Assembly: GCA_046331705.1 (NCBI GenBank)
Contig: JAXLQJ010000013.1
Coordinates: 62,001 to 126,000, forward strand
Length of the DNA stretch: 64,000 nt
Reading direction: 5' to 3'
Origin: JADJOY01 sp046331705 [NCBI: bacterium]
GTDB lineage: Bacteria; JADJOY01
Shown here: positions 1 through 9,006 of the stretch, piece after piece
How positions within the stretch are numbered: position 1 is the first letter of the stretch
Layout of the letters: each line of letters starts with the position of its first letter
The notes under the pieces: model-generated
The model's input: the letters and a program-made list of their open reading frames with translations, nothing else
What the model was told of the DNA's origin: nothing
Databases searched by the model: none
Program-made: the position numbers and the translations under genes

Positions 1-132
1 GTTCGGATCTCCCCCGCCGATCCGCGCGGCGACGGTGATCTCCTTGATGATCTTGGTGAAGACCTTGCCGCGCTTGGCGTCGATCGACGCCTTCTTGCGA
101 CGAATGGTCGCCCATCTCGAGTGACCGGACAC
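1..132 (-). CDS. yebC: YebC/PmpR-family regulatory protein, N-terminal part
   Basis: Only the first 44 codons lie in the window; the gene runs off the left edge. The protein starts [15 protein letters not shown] and continues with [20 protein letters not shown], which is the hallmark N-terminus of the YebC/TACO1 family. Family members act as transcriptional regulators or help ribosomes through difficult stretches. The start is GTG at 132, chosen because AAGGAGG lies just upstream and because the family begins at this residue. It is downstream of ahcY on the same strand with about 210 bases between, so it could be read through from metK-ahcY or have its own promoter. Confidence 0.93.
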   Translation of the reverse strand, partial: MSGHSRWATIRRKKASIDAKRGKVFTKIIKEITVAARIGGGDPN

Positions 133-343
133 GGAATCCTCCTTCAGCCGTGCGCGTGCGTTGCTGCCAGCGGCGCCGGCATCCCGTCTACGAAACGCGG
201 CGAGCCGTTTCCGGCGCGCCGTGCGAACTGATCCATGGAACGACCTGCGTACATCCGCGCTCGATCCGCCGAGCGCTCGGCGGTGGCCGGACGGGCGCCG
301 GACCGGCCGCTCGCCCGCATCGGCGTATGCGACGACGAGGCGA

Positions 344-1749
<1,406 letters not shown>

Positions 1750-1750
<1 letters not shown>

Positions 1751-2919
1751 CAGCCGCCGCACGCCTTGCGCAACGCCTCGGCGCGATCCGTGCGCTCCCA
1801 AGTGAATTCCTTCTCCCGACGACCGAAGTGACCGAACGCTGCGGTCTTGCGGTAGATCGGGCGCAGCAGGTCGAGCTCCTCGATGATGCCGCGCGGGCGC
1901 AGGTCGAACACTTCCTGGACGGCCTTCTCGATCTTCGCCTCGTCGACTCGGGCGGTGCCGAACGTGTCGACCTTGACCGAAACCGGGCGCGCCACGCCGA
2001 TCGCGTACGCGACCTGCACCTCGGCGCGAGTCGCGAGCTTGGCCGCCACGATGTTCTTCGCGATGTAGCGCATCATGTAGCATGCGCTGCGGTCGACCTT
2101 CGACGGATCCTTGCCGCTGAACGCACCGCCACCGTGGCGCCCCATGCCGCCGTAGGTGTCGACGATGATCTTGCGTCCCGTGAGACCGGTGTCTCCCATC
2201 GGACCGCCGATGACGAAGCGGCCGGTCGGGTTCACGAAGATCTTGGTCTTCTTGTCGAGCAGCCGCGCCGGGAGGGTCTTGCGGATGACCAGCTCCTCGA
2301 TCTCGGCCTTGAGCTGCTTGTGCTTCACCTTCTCGCTGTGCTGGCTCGAGATCACGACCGCGTCGATGCGGGTCGGACGACCATCGCGGTACTCGACGGT
2401 CACCTGCGACTTACCGTCGGCGCGGAGGTAGGGAAGCTTGTTCGAGCGGCGCGCCTTCGAGAGCGCCTGCACCAGCTGGTGCGCGTACTCGATGGGCGCG
2501 GGCATGAGCTCCGGCGTCTCGTCGCACGCGAAACCGAACATCAATCCCTGATCGCCGGCGCCCTGCTCCTTGAAGAGCCCTGCGCCCTCGGTCACGCCCT
2601 GCGAGATGTCCGGCGACTGCTTGCCGACGGTGACCATCACGGCGCACGTGTTGCCGTCGAAGCCCTTGTCGGAGTGGTCGTAACCGATGTCGTTCACCAC
2701 CTCGCGCGCGATCTCGCGAATGTCAACGTTTCCCTGAGAGGTGATCTCGCCCGCGACGACGACCAATCCCGTGGTCAGCAGCGACTCGCACGCGACACGA
2801 CTTGCCGGATCCTGGGCCAAGAATGCGTCGAGGACCGCATCCGAGATCTGATCCGCCATCTTGTCAGGATGGCCCTCGGTCACCGATTCGGAAGTGAACA
2901 GGAACGGCCGTGAATCCAT
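1750..2919 (-). CDS. metK: S-adenosylmethionine synthetase
   Basis: Makes S-adenosylmethionine from methionine and ATP in the cytoplasm; a 389-residue protein, the standard size. The N-terminus [20 protein letters not shown] is the diagnostic methionine/ATP binding signature, followed by GEITSQG and, in the centre, the ATP-binding [13 protein letters not shown] and the loop [16 protein letters not shown]. The start is ATG at 2919, preceded by a purine-rich GAGAGGAAGGAAAA stretch. A good sigma-70-like promoter lies about 60 bases upstream. It is first in the metK-ahcY unit, coupling synthesis of the methyl donor to removal of its by-product. Confidence 0.97.
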
Positions 2920-2977
2920 GCGTTTTTCCTTCCTCTCACTGGGAAAGCGCCGAGGCGCGGCGCGCGTGAAAAGACCA

Positions 2978-3007
2978 AAGGTACAGATGTCGTCGGAAAT
3001 GCGTCAA
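2978..3007 (-). promoter_or_regulatory. Promoter of metK-ahcY
   Basis: Minus-strand -35 TTGACG (3007-3002) and -10 TACCTT (2983-2978) are separated by 18 bases. Transcription would begin near 2971, giving a leader of about 50 bases before the metK ATG. The boxes are seen directly; activity is inferred from similarity to the housekeeping sigma consensus. Confidence 0.5.
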
Positions 3008-3140
3008 GGGCGGCGAGCGCGTCGCGATGGTAGGATCCAGGGTCCGCCGGCGTTCCCGGCGCGGCGCGCGGGCGGGTCGGAAGCGGGCTCGCGCGGGCCG
3101 CCGAGGGGCTCGGCGGCCGGAAAGCGTGGAGGATCCGTCG

Positions 3141-3878
3141 GTGCTCGTGGGCGCGCTGCAACCCGGCTACCTGCCGTGGCTCGGCTTCTTCGATCAGGCG
3201 GATCGCTCCGACGTGTTCGTGCTCTACGACGATCTGCCGTTCGACCGCCGCTCGTGGCGGCAGCGCAATCGGATCAAGACCCCCCAGGGTCCGGCGTGGC
3301 TCTCGGTGCCCATCGCCCATCGCCACGAGAGCGGCGCGCCGCCCCCGACGATCCTGGAGGCGCCCATCGCCGCGGGTCACCCCTGGCGACGACAGCACTG
3401 GGAGGCGATCCGTCATTGCTACGCGGCAACGCCCTACTTCGACGACCATGCCCCCTTCTTCGAGCAAGTCTTCGCGCGCGACTGGACCGAGCTCGGCGCG
3501 CTCACACTGCACGTGATCGACTACCTGCTCGATCGGCTCGGCATCCGCTCGCGCGTGGTGCGCTCGAGCCAGATCGGCCTCGAACGCGCGTTCCGCGCGC
3601 GCGGCTTCCACGCCGATCGCCGCACCGAGCGCATCGCGTTCCTGGTTCGCGAGCTGGGTGGCACCGCGTTCCTGGAGGGAGCCGCCGGGCGAAGCTACAT
3701 CGACGAGGCGATCCTCGCCGCGCAGCAGGTCGGCGTCGTCTATCAGGACTACCGGCACCCGGCGTACCCGCAGCGCTTCGGCCAGTTCGCTCCCTATCTC
3801 TCCACCATCGACCTGCTCTTCAACTGCGGACCGGAGAGCCTCGCCGTCATCCGCCGTGGACGAGACGCCGATGACTGA
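3141..3878 (+). CDS. WbqC-like family protein
   Basis: A 245-residue protein of the WbqC family, which is found in O-antigen and other surface glycan clusters and in some amino-acid-conjugated sugar pathways; the exact reaction is not firmly known. The family start motif appears as LVGALQPGYLPWLGFFDQAD, followed by DDLPFDRRSWRQRNRIKTP and, towards the C-terminus, YIDEAILAAQQVGV and QDYRHPAYPQ. The GTG at 3141 is chosen because GGAGG lies 8 bases upstream and the family motif begins almost at once. Its end overlaps the next gene by 8 bases, indicating translational coupling with the radical SAM enzyme. The GC-rich in-frame sequence upstream encodes only arginine/alanine-rich residues and is not part of the family. 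Confidence 0.85.
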   Translation: MLVGALQPGYLPWLGFFDQADRSDVFVLYDDLPFDRRSWRQRNRIKTPQGPAWLSVPIAHRHESGAPPPTILEAPIAAGHPWRRQHWEAIRHCYAATPYFDDHAPFFEQVFARDWTELGALTLHVIDYLLDRLGIRSRVVRSSQIGLERAFRARGFHADRRTERIAFLVRELGGTAFLEGAAGRSYIDEAILAAQQVGVVYQDYRHPAYPQRFGQFAPYLSTIDLLFNCGPESLAVIRRGRDADD

Positions 3879-4785
3879 CGCTGCCGACTTCCCGGCGCGG
3901 CTCCACGTCGAGACCACCAGCGCCTGCAATCAGCGCTGCCGCTTCTGCACGCATCCGACCATGGAGCGGACCAAGCGGCACATGCCCGTCGATCTCTTCG
4001 AGAAGATCGCGCTCGAAGCGGGCAGCCATCGCGCACGCCTGTGGCTGCACTTCCTCGGCGAGCCGCTGCTCCATCCGCGGATCTTCGAGATGGTGGCGTT
4101 CGCCAAGCGCGCCGGCGCCCCCGAGGTCGGGTTCTCCACCAATGCCGTGCTGCTGACGCGCGAGCGGGTCGCGGAGCTCTTCGACTCCGGACTGGACCGG
4201 CTCGAGATCTCGATCGACGCGGCCACCGCCGAGGGCTACCTCGCGCTGCGCGGAACGGACGACTTCGCCGTCGTCACGACCCACGTCCGCGCGTTGCTGC
4301 GCGAGAAGCGCGCGCGGGGCGTCGCGCGCCCCACCATCACGCTGGCGTTCCTCGACGCCGGCCACGACACCGCCGAGCGACGACGGTTCCTCGCCGAGTG
4401 GGCTCCACTCCTCGACGAGCCGGATTTCCTGATGGCGATTCCCGCCATCAGCTTCGGCGGCGCCATCCCCGCCGCCCTTCCCGAGCGCGTACGCGAGCCG
4501 TGCCACTGGCTCTTCCGCGCCGCGCTCGTGCTCTCGAACGGTGACGTCGTCACCTGCGCGACCGATTACCGCGGCGAGCGCGTGCTCGGGAACGTGGCGC
4601 GCGAGAAGCTCGCGGACATCTGGCGCGGCGAGACCTACCGCGAGCTCCGGGCACGCCACGCGATCGGAGCGTATGCTGGAGTCACGCTCTGCGACACCTG
4701 CCGCGACTGGATCCATTCGGATGGGCGCGGCTACGTGAACTTCTCGCGGGACGAACGCTCGCCGCGCACGCGCCCCACCGAATGA
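3871..4785 (+). CDS. Radical SAM/SPASM-type enzyme
   Basis: A 304-residue cytoplasmic radical SAM enzyme. The [4Fe-4S] cluster motif is C19-x3-C23-x2-C26 in TTSACNQRCRFCTHP. The SAM-binding GEP motif appears as HFLGEPLLHP. The C-terminal part carries further cysteines (EPCHWLF, VVTCATDYRGER, LCDTCRDW) arranged as in SPASM or twitch auxiliary-cluster domains. The ATG at 3871 overlaps the WbqC-like gene, and the stop overlaps the start of the next gene (ATGA), so three genes are coupled. The substrate is unknown. Neighbouring surface-glycan genes suggest sugar or lipid-linked glycan modification, but a peptide substrate cannot be excluded. Confidence 0.85.
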   Translation: MTDAADFPARLHVETTSACNQRCRFCTHPTMERTKRHMPVDLFEKIALEAGSHRARLWLHFLGEPLLHPRIFEMVAFAKRAGAPEVGFSTNAVLLTRERVAELFDSGLDRLEISIDAATAEGYLALRGTDDFAVVTTHVRALLREKRARGVARPTITLAFLDAGHDTAERRRFLAEWAPLLDEPDFLMAIPAISFGGAIPAALPERVREPCHWLFRAALVLSNGDVVTCATDYRGERVLGNVAREKLADIWRGETYRELRARHAIGAYAGVTLCDTCRDWIHSDGRGYVNFSRDERSPRTRPTE

Positions 4786-7484
4786 GTCCGAGGCTGGAAC
4801 GACGATCGGCCATGCGCGGGATCCTCACCGCCGCGGCGTTGCGCTCGCTCGGCCTCGCGCTCGCCGTGGCCGCCGGCACCCTGCCGCTCGCTGCGCCGCA
4901 CGCGCGGGCGGCGGTCGTGCTTCGCGAGGGATTCGACGCCGGCACGCTCGCGGCCGCCAGCGCAGTGGTGCTCGACGGCGCCAACGCCGCGACCGCGCTC
5001 GAGAGCACCGTTCGGCGCAAGGGGCTGCATGCGGCGCGCATCGATCGCGTGGCGGGCGCGCTGCGCTCGTACCTCCGCTACGACCTCGCGCCCGCGCGCG
5101 GCCAGCTGAACCTCCGCTTCGCCGTGCGCGTGGCACCGGGCGCAGCCGTGCCCGTCGGGCTCGAGCTCGCGGGGCTGGTGGGAGCGGATCCGGCGAAGCC
5201 ACTCGCCGCCGTCGTGCTCGAGCCGGATGGGACCCTGGCGCTGGTGGGCGACGACGGCGGCGGCACGGTCGTGACGACGCAGCCCAGCGCGGGCTTCGAC
5301 GACGCCATGGCCCCCGGCCAATGGTACGAGCTCGAGATCCGTTACCGCGGCGGCTCGACGCCGCCGGCCGCCGGAGTCGAGCTCTTCCGGGACGGCGTGC
5401 GCGTCCTGTCACGCACCGCCGTGGCGACGGCGGGCAGCGTCTCCTCCGTCAATCTCGGCCAGCGGGCAGGGTGGGCGAGCTTCACGAACAGCGCCGCGAC
5501 GGTCCATTACGACATCGTCGAGGCCGACGACGCCAACGCCGTCGGCCCCGAGAAGGATCATCCCGCGTTGGTCCTGGTCGATCGATCGAATGCGAGCGCG
5601 TACGCGGCGTACGCGTCGGAGCGCGCCAAGCGCACCCTCGACTTCTGGGGGCTCGCGTATCGCGAGGTGGATCTGGCGAGCGAGCCCGTCACGAGCGCCT
5701 TGCTCGCGTCCGCCGACCTGGTGGTGATCGGCCAGGAGCACGTCGCGGCGGCCCTCGGCGCGGCGGGTCAGAGCGCCGTCGGCAGCGCGGTCCAAGCCGG
5801 CATGGGGCTCGTGAGCCTGGATCCGTGGGCGAGCGAGTACGGTGCCGCGTTCCAGTCGCTGCTCGGCTCGCCAACCTACGGCGCCGCCACCACCACCCAA
5901 CAGCTCACCACCAACGATCCCGGCAGCCATTTCGTCCTGGCCGAGCAACCGACGGGCACGGACGATCCCACCAACCCGAGCGACGCGAACGTCCGCACGC
6001 TCTTCACCCGGCCGGGGGGCGCCTTCGGCTTCCAGACGCTGGCATCGGCAGGCAGCGCCACCGTCCTCGCCACCTCGGTCGGCGTCCCAGCGCTGATCGC
6101 GCGCAGCCACGGCAGCGGACGCGTGATCTGGTGGTTCGTGTCCCACGAGCTCTGGGACAACGAGGTGGACGTCACGCCGGGCTCCGAGTTCCATCCACTG
6201 TTGCGGATCGGCCACCTACACGGCTTGGACGACGTGCTCTGGCGCGGAGTGGTCTGGGCCCACCGCAAGCCGATGATCTGGTACCCGATGCCGGCGAAGT
6301 ACGCGGCCCTCAAGATCGACGACGCCCGCGGCCGATCGCTCGGCGGCGGCGGCGCGTTCGACTACGTCGACAGCGCCGTCACCACGCTCGGCGTACCCGT
6401 CCAGACGAGCCTCTTCCTGAGCTCGATCGGCGCCGGGTCGCCACAGGCGCTCGCGCTCGCCTCGCTGCAGGGCTCGAAGGGGATCGAGATCTCTCCTCAC
6501 GCCTTCGATGGCGGCGACCTCGATCCGCAACAACCCGCCTCGGACTTCCTGTTCTGGAAGCGTCAGACCGGCACGATGGGCGAGACGCTGCTCGACGAGC
6601 CGTGGGACGCGCCGACGCTGGCCGCGAACTGGACGAGCATCGACTCCTTCTTCTCGAGCCGCTCGCTGACTCCGAGCAAGTGGTTGGCGCCGCACGACGC
6701 CGTCGCCGGGCTCGACAACCTGTCCTACCTGACGGCGCGCGGGATCGAGTTCGCCCACACCACGCACGACCTCGCTGCGGCGAGCGGCACGGGGATGGCC
6801 GACTGGCTCGACGCCGCGCCCTTCGGCAGCGGTTGCCACGCGCTCGATTTCCTGGGCGGAACCCAATCGGTGTTCGCCGTCAGCACCTACGCCGACTGCG
6901 CGTTCTGGAACTTCGACTTCGACGTCAAGCAGGGCGTGGTGGCGCCCGTCACCGATCGCGACGAGGCCGTCGCGAACGCGCTGCTGCAAGCACGGCTCGC
7001 GCACGGCAGCCGCTTCCCGATGCTCTTCCTCACCCATGAATACGTCCTCGACGCCAACGGCTTCGACCTCGCCGATTGGCAATACATCGTGAGCCACGTG
7101 AAGTCCGCGCTCGCGGCCGACTCCGAGGTGCGCTGGGTGTCACCCACCGAGCTGGCGCGCGCCGCTCGCGAGCACGCGGGCAATCGGATCCTGTCGCTGG
7201 TGCGCAGCGGCAATCAGTTCGAGCTCTTGATGGAAGGCAGCTCGAGCGCGGGGACGAGCGTCGAGCTGTGGAAGGCCGGCGAGCTGCGCCTGCACCTGCC
7301 GATCTCCGCCTTCTTAGGCACGTCCCTGACGACACCCATCGCCCAGTGCGGGCGCCTCGCCGGCGGTGACGACGGGCGCCACGCTTGGATGGGGATGTGG
7401 CCCGCTGGGCTGGTGCTGATCGCCGTCGCACGGGGGCGCGCGCGGCTGCGCGCCACCCGCCGGGGAAGCGTGCGGAACGCGTGA
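4782..7484 (+). CDS. Large secreted deacetylase-like multidomain protein
   Basis: A 900-residue exported protein. The N-terminus has a signal peptide (hydrophobic SLGLALAVAAGTLPLA and cleavage near ARA-AVVL). Residues about 45-245 look like a beta-sandwich of the LamG/concanavalin type. Residues about 255-490 have an alternating alpha/beta pattern like class I glutamine-amidotransferase folds (LVLVDRSN, ADLVVIGQEH, SGRVIWWFVSHE). Residues about 500-830 resemble a polysaccharide deacetylase/glycoside hydrolase barrel (AALKIDDARGRS, IEISPHAFDGGD, FLTHEYVLDANG). The end has a hydrophobic stretch followed by arginines (GLVLIAVARGRARLR), like a C-terminal sorting signal. The start is ATG 4782, overlapping the preceding stop; ATG 4812 is a plausible alternative. 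Probably acts on surface or extracellular glycan. Domain boundaries are by eye. Confidence 0.7.
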   Translation: MSPRLERRSAMRGILTAAALRSLGLALAVAAGTLPLAAPHARAAVVLREGFDAGTLAAASAVVLDGANAATALESTVRRKGLHAARIDRVAGALRSYLRYDLAPARGQLNLRFAVRVAPGAAVPVGLELAGLVGADPAKPLAAVVLEPDGTLALVGDDGGGTVVTTQPSAGFDDAMAPGQWYELEIRYRGGSTPPAAGVELFRDGVRVLSRTAVATAGSVSSVNLGQRAGWASFTNSAATVHYDIVEADDANAVGPEKDHPALVLVDRSNASAYAAYASERAKRTLDFWGLAYREVDLASEPVTSALLASADLVVIGQEHVAAALGAAGQSAVGSAVQAGMGLVSLDPWASEYGAAFQSLLGSPTYGAATTTQQLTTNDPGSHFVLAEQPTGTDDPTNPSDANVRTLFTRPGGAFGFQTLASAGSATVLATSVGVPALIARSHGSGRVIWWFVSHELWDNEVDVTPGSEFHPLLRIGHLHGLDDVLWRGVVWAHRKPMIWYPMPAKYAALKIDDARGRSLGGGGAFDYVDSAVTTLGVPVQTSLFLSSIGAGSPQALALASLQGSKGIEISPHAFDGGDLDPQQPASDFLFWKRQTGTMGETLLDEPWDAPTLAANWTSIDSFFSSRSLTPSKWLAPHDAVAGLDNLSYLTARGIEFAHTTHDLAAASGTGMADWLDAAPFGSGCHALDFLGGTQSVFAVSTYADCAFWNFDFDVKQGVVAPVTDRDEAVANALLQARLAHGSRFPMLFLTHEYVLDANGFDLADWQYIVSHVKSALAADSEVRWVSPTELARAAREHAGNRILSLVRSGNQFELLMEGSSSAGTSVELWKAGELRLHLPISAFLGTSLTTPIAQCGRLAGGDDGRHAWMGMWPAGLVLIAVARGRARLRATRRGSVRNA

Positions 7485-7490
7485 TATCTT
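7482..7490 (+). promoter_or_regulatory. Extended -10 box before the sigma factor gene
   Basis: TGATATCTT fits an extended -10 (TG-n-TATCTT). It overlaps the stop codon of the upstream gene and lies about 120 bases before the sigma factor start. No convincing -35 is present, so this is a tentative promoter. Confidence 0.3.
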
Positions 7491-7608
7491 GACCGTTTCC
7501 GCGCCCCGGCAACCACGGCGGCGCGGCTGGCCCTCGGCCCCTGCAGATGATTCGCCGGCTCCACGGCGAGCGTGCTTCGACGCAGCCGCGACCGCGCTCC
7601 TCGAGACC

Positions 7609-8661
7609 ATGGCAACCGAACGACCCAGCGACGATCCAGCCGCGTCCGAGCGTGGCGCGAGCGACGGCGATGACACCGCGGACGCGCCCGCGAGCGACGT
7701 CGAGCTGCTGCCGATCCCCCTCGCCGGCGCCGTGCCGGTGGCTGTCGATTCCGCCGAGCCGGAAGCGGTCGTTCCCGAGCTCGTCGACGAACCGTTCGCA
7801 CCCGTCGACGGCGCGATCGTCCCGCACGATCCGCTGAGCCGCTACCTGGCGGAGATCCGCCGCTACGCCGTCCTCGACCGCGACGAGGAGCACCGCCTCG
7901 CGGTGGCGTACCGGGAGCACGGCGACGTCGACGCAGCCTACCGGCTGCTCACGTCCAACCTCCGGCTGGTGGTGATGATCGCTCGCGAATATCAGCGCTC
8001 GCTCCGCAACCTTCTCGACATCATCCAAGAAGGCAACGTCGGCCTGATGGAGGCCCTCAAACGCTACGACCCGTATCGGGGCGTGCGCTTCCCGAGCTAC
8101 GCCGTGTGGTGGATCCGCGCCTACATGATCCGCTACATCCTCAACAACTTCCGGCTGGTGAAGATCGGCACCACCCAGGCGCAGCGCAAGCTCTTCTTCA
8201 ATCTCAACCAGGAGAAGCAGCGGCTCGAGCGGATGGGAATCCATCCCGGCCCGGCACTGCTGGCGGAGCGCCTCGACGTCGAGGAACGCGAGATCACCGA
8301 GATGGAGCAGCGCCTGGCGACGCCCGAGATCTCGACGGAGACGCCGATCGGCGACGATCAGAGCACCACGCTGCTCGGCGTCCTCGCTGCCGAGGGCACC
8401 CCCGCCGACGAGCTCCTCGCGGACGAGGAGTATCGCGAGGCGGCGATGACGGCGATCCAGGCGTTCGCACGCGGCCTCACGGGCAAGGAGAAGATCATCT
8501 TCGAGGAACGGTTGCTCAACGAGAATCCGGCCACGCTCGAGACGCTGGGCAAGCGATTCGGCGTGACGCGCGAGCGCGTGCGGCAGCTCGAGAAGCGCCT
8601 CCTCGACCGGATGCGCGAATCGCTCGAGAAGGAGCTCGCCGGCTTCCGCACCGCCGAGTGA
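7609..8661 (+). CDS. rpoH: RNA polymerase sigma factor, RpoH (sigma-32) type
   Basis: A 350-residue sigma-70-family factor. An acidic, low-complexity N-terminus of about 70 residues is followed by region 1.2/2 (DPLSRYLAEIRRYAVLDRDEE), the core-binding and -10 recognition region (IIQEGNVGLMEALKRYDP, RFPSYAVWWIRAYMIRYIL), the RpoH-box-like QRKLFFNLNQEK, and a region 4 helix-turn-helix (TLETLGKRFGVTRERVRQLEKR). There is no region 1.1, as expected for RpoH. The ATG at 7609 is chosen because the in-frame sequence before it is low-complexity. Members direct heat-shock or other stress regulons; in Myxobacteria several paralogues control development. Which regulon this one controls cannot be seen. 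Confidence 0.87.
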   Translation: MATERPSDDPAASERGASDGDDTADAPASDVELLPIPLAGAVPVAVDSAEPEAVVPELVDEPFAPVDGAIVPHDPLSRYLAEIRRYAVLDRDEEHRLAVAYREHGDVDAAYRLLTSNLRLVVMIAREYQRSLRNLLDIIQEGNVGLMEALKRYDPYRGVRFPSYAVWWIRAYMIRYILNNFRLVKIGTTQAQRKLFFNLNQEKQRLERMGIHPGPALLAERLDVEEREITEMEQRLATPEISTETPIGDDQSTTLLGVLAAEGTPADELLADEEYREAAMTAIQAFARGLTGKEKIIFEERLLNENPATLETLGKRFGVTRERVRQLEKRLLDRMRESLEKELAGFRTAE

Positions 8662-8737
8662 TCCGGTCGAACGCGGCGACGCCGAGGGCCCCCCGAAGCA
8701 CCGGGCGAGGGGACGATCGAGAGCGGACGATTCGGGT

Positions 8738-8767
8738 TTGCGGCGTGCTCGGCACGCGTGTTAGGGT
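8738..8767 (+). promoter_or_regulatory. Promoter of a candidate small RNA
   Basis: -35 TTGCGG (8738-8743) and -10 TAGGGT (8762-8767) are separated by 18 bases. No open reading frame on the plus strand begins downstream before the terminator at 8949, so the likely product is an untranslated RNA starting near 8774. Confidence 0.4.
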
Positions 8768-8773
8768 CCGCTC

Positions 8774-8978
8774 GTCGACCTCGCGGTGTCGCACGGGCGG
8801 TCCTAAAGCAGGGGGAAGCCACCGGCCTTCCACGGACCCGACGTCGGATTCCCGGGCACACGGCGAGCGAGGCATTCGGTCGTCTCGCTCGGACCAGGCG
8901 ACGGCCTGCCCACCTACCTTGCCGTAGTACAGCGCGCGCCGTACTACCGGGGGGCCCCCAGCCCCCCTCTTCTTTTTT
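8774..8978 (+). ncRNA. Candidate structured small RNA
   Basis: A gene-free stretch of 345 bases (8662-9006) lies between the sigma factor gene and a convergent radical SAM gene. Within it, a segment of about 205 bases is flanked by a promoter-like site and a strong terminator. It can fold into a long interrupted hairpin: CCTCGC (8779-8784) pairs with GCGAGG (8867-8872), GGTCC (8799-8803) with GGACC (8834-8838), and GGAAG with CTTCC at the tip. A second hairpin, GTAGTAC/GTACTAC, spans 8924-8947. I could not match it to SRP RNA, tmRNA or RNase P RNA; the opening GCGGTGT vaguely recalls 6S RNA, but end pairing does not fit. The class is unknown. Confidence 0.35.
8949..8978 (+). terminator. Intrinsic terminator
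   Basis: A GGGGGGC/GCCCCCC stem with a 5-base loop (8949-8967) is followed directly by TCTTCTTTTTT. It is the clearest rho-independent terminator in the window and is oriented to stop plus-strand transcription from the sigma factor gene or the candidate small RNA. Confidence 0.8.
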
Positions 8979-9006
8979 CGTCGTCGGGCTTCGGGTCGCG
9001 CGCGCT

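Noticed and set aside
266-283. Perfect 18-base GC-rich palindrome in the gap between ahcY and yebC
   Set aside because: No T-run follows on the minus strand, and palindromes of this length are not rare at this base composition, so it was not listed as a terminator.
2920-2977. SAM riboswitch in the metK leader
   Set aside because: The leader after the inferred start is only about 50 bases and lacks the conserved strings of known SAM classes.
8774-8978. SRP RNA, tmRNA or RNase P RNA
   Set aside because: The conserved strings of these RNAs (SRP GGAAGCA loop, tmRNA tRNA-like ends, RNase P GAAAGTCC region) are not found; only a generic candidate small RNA is reported.
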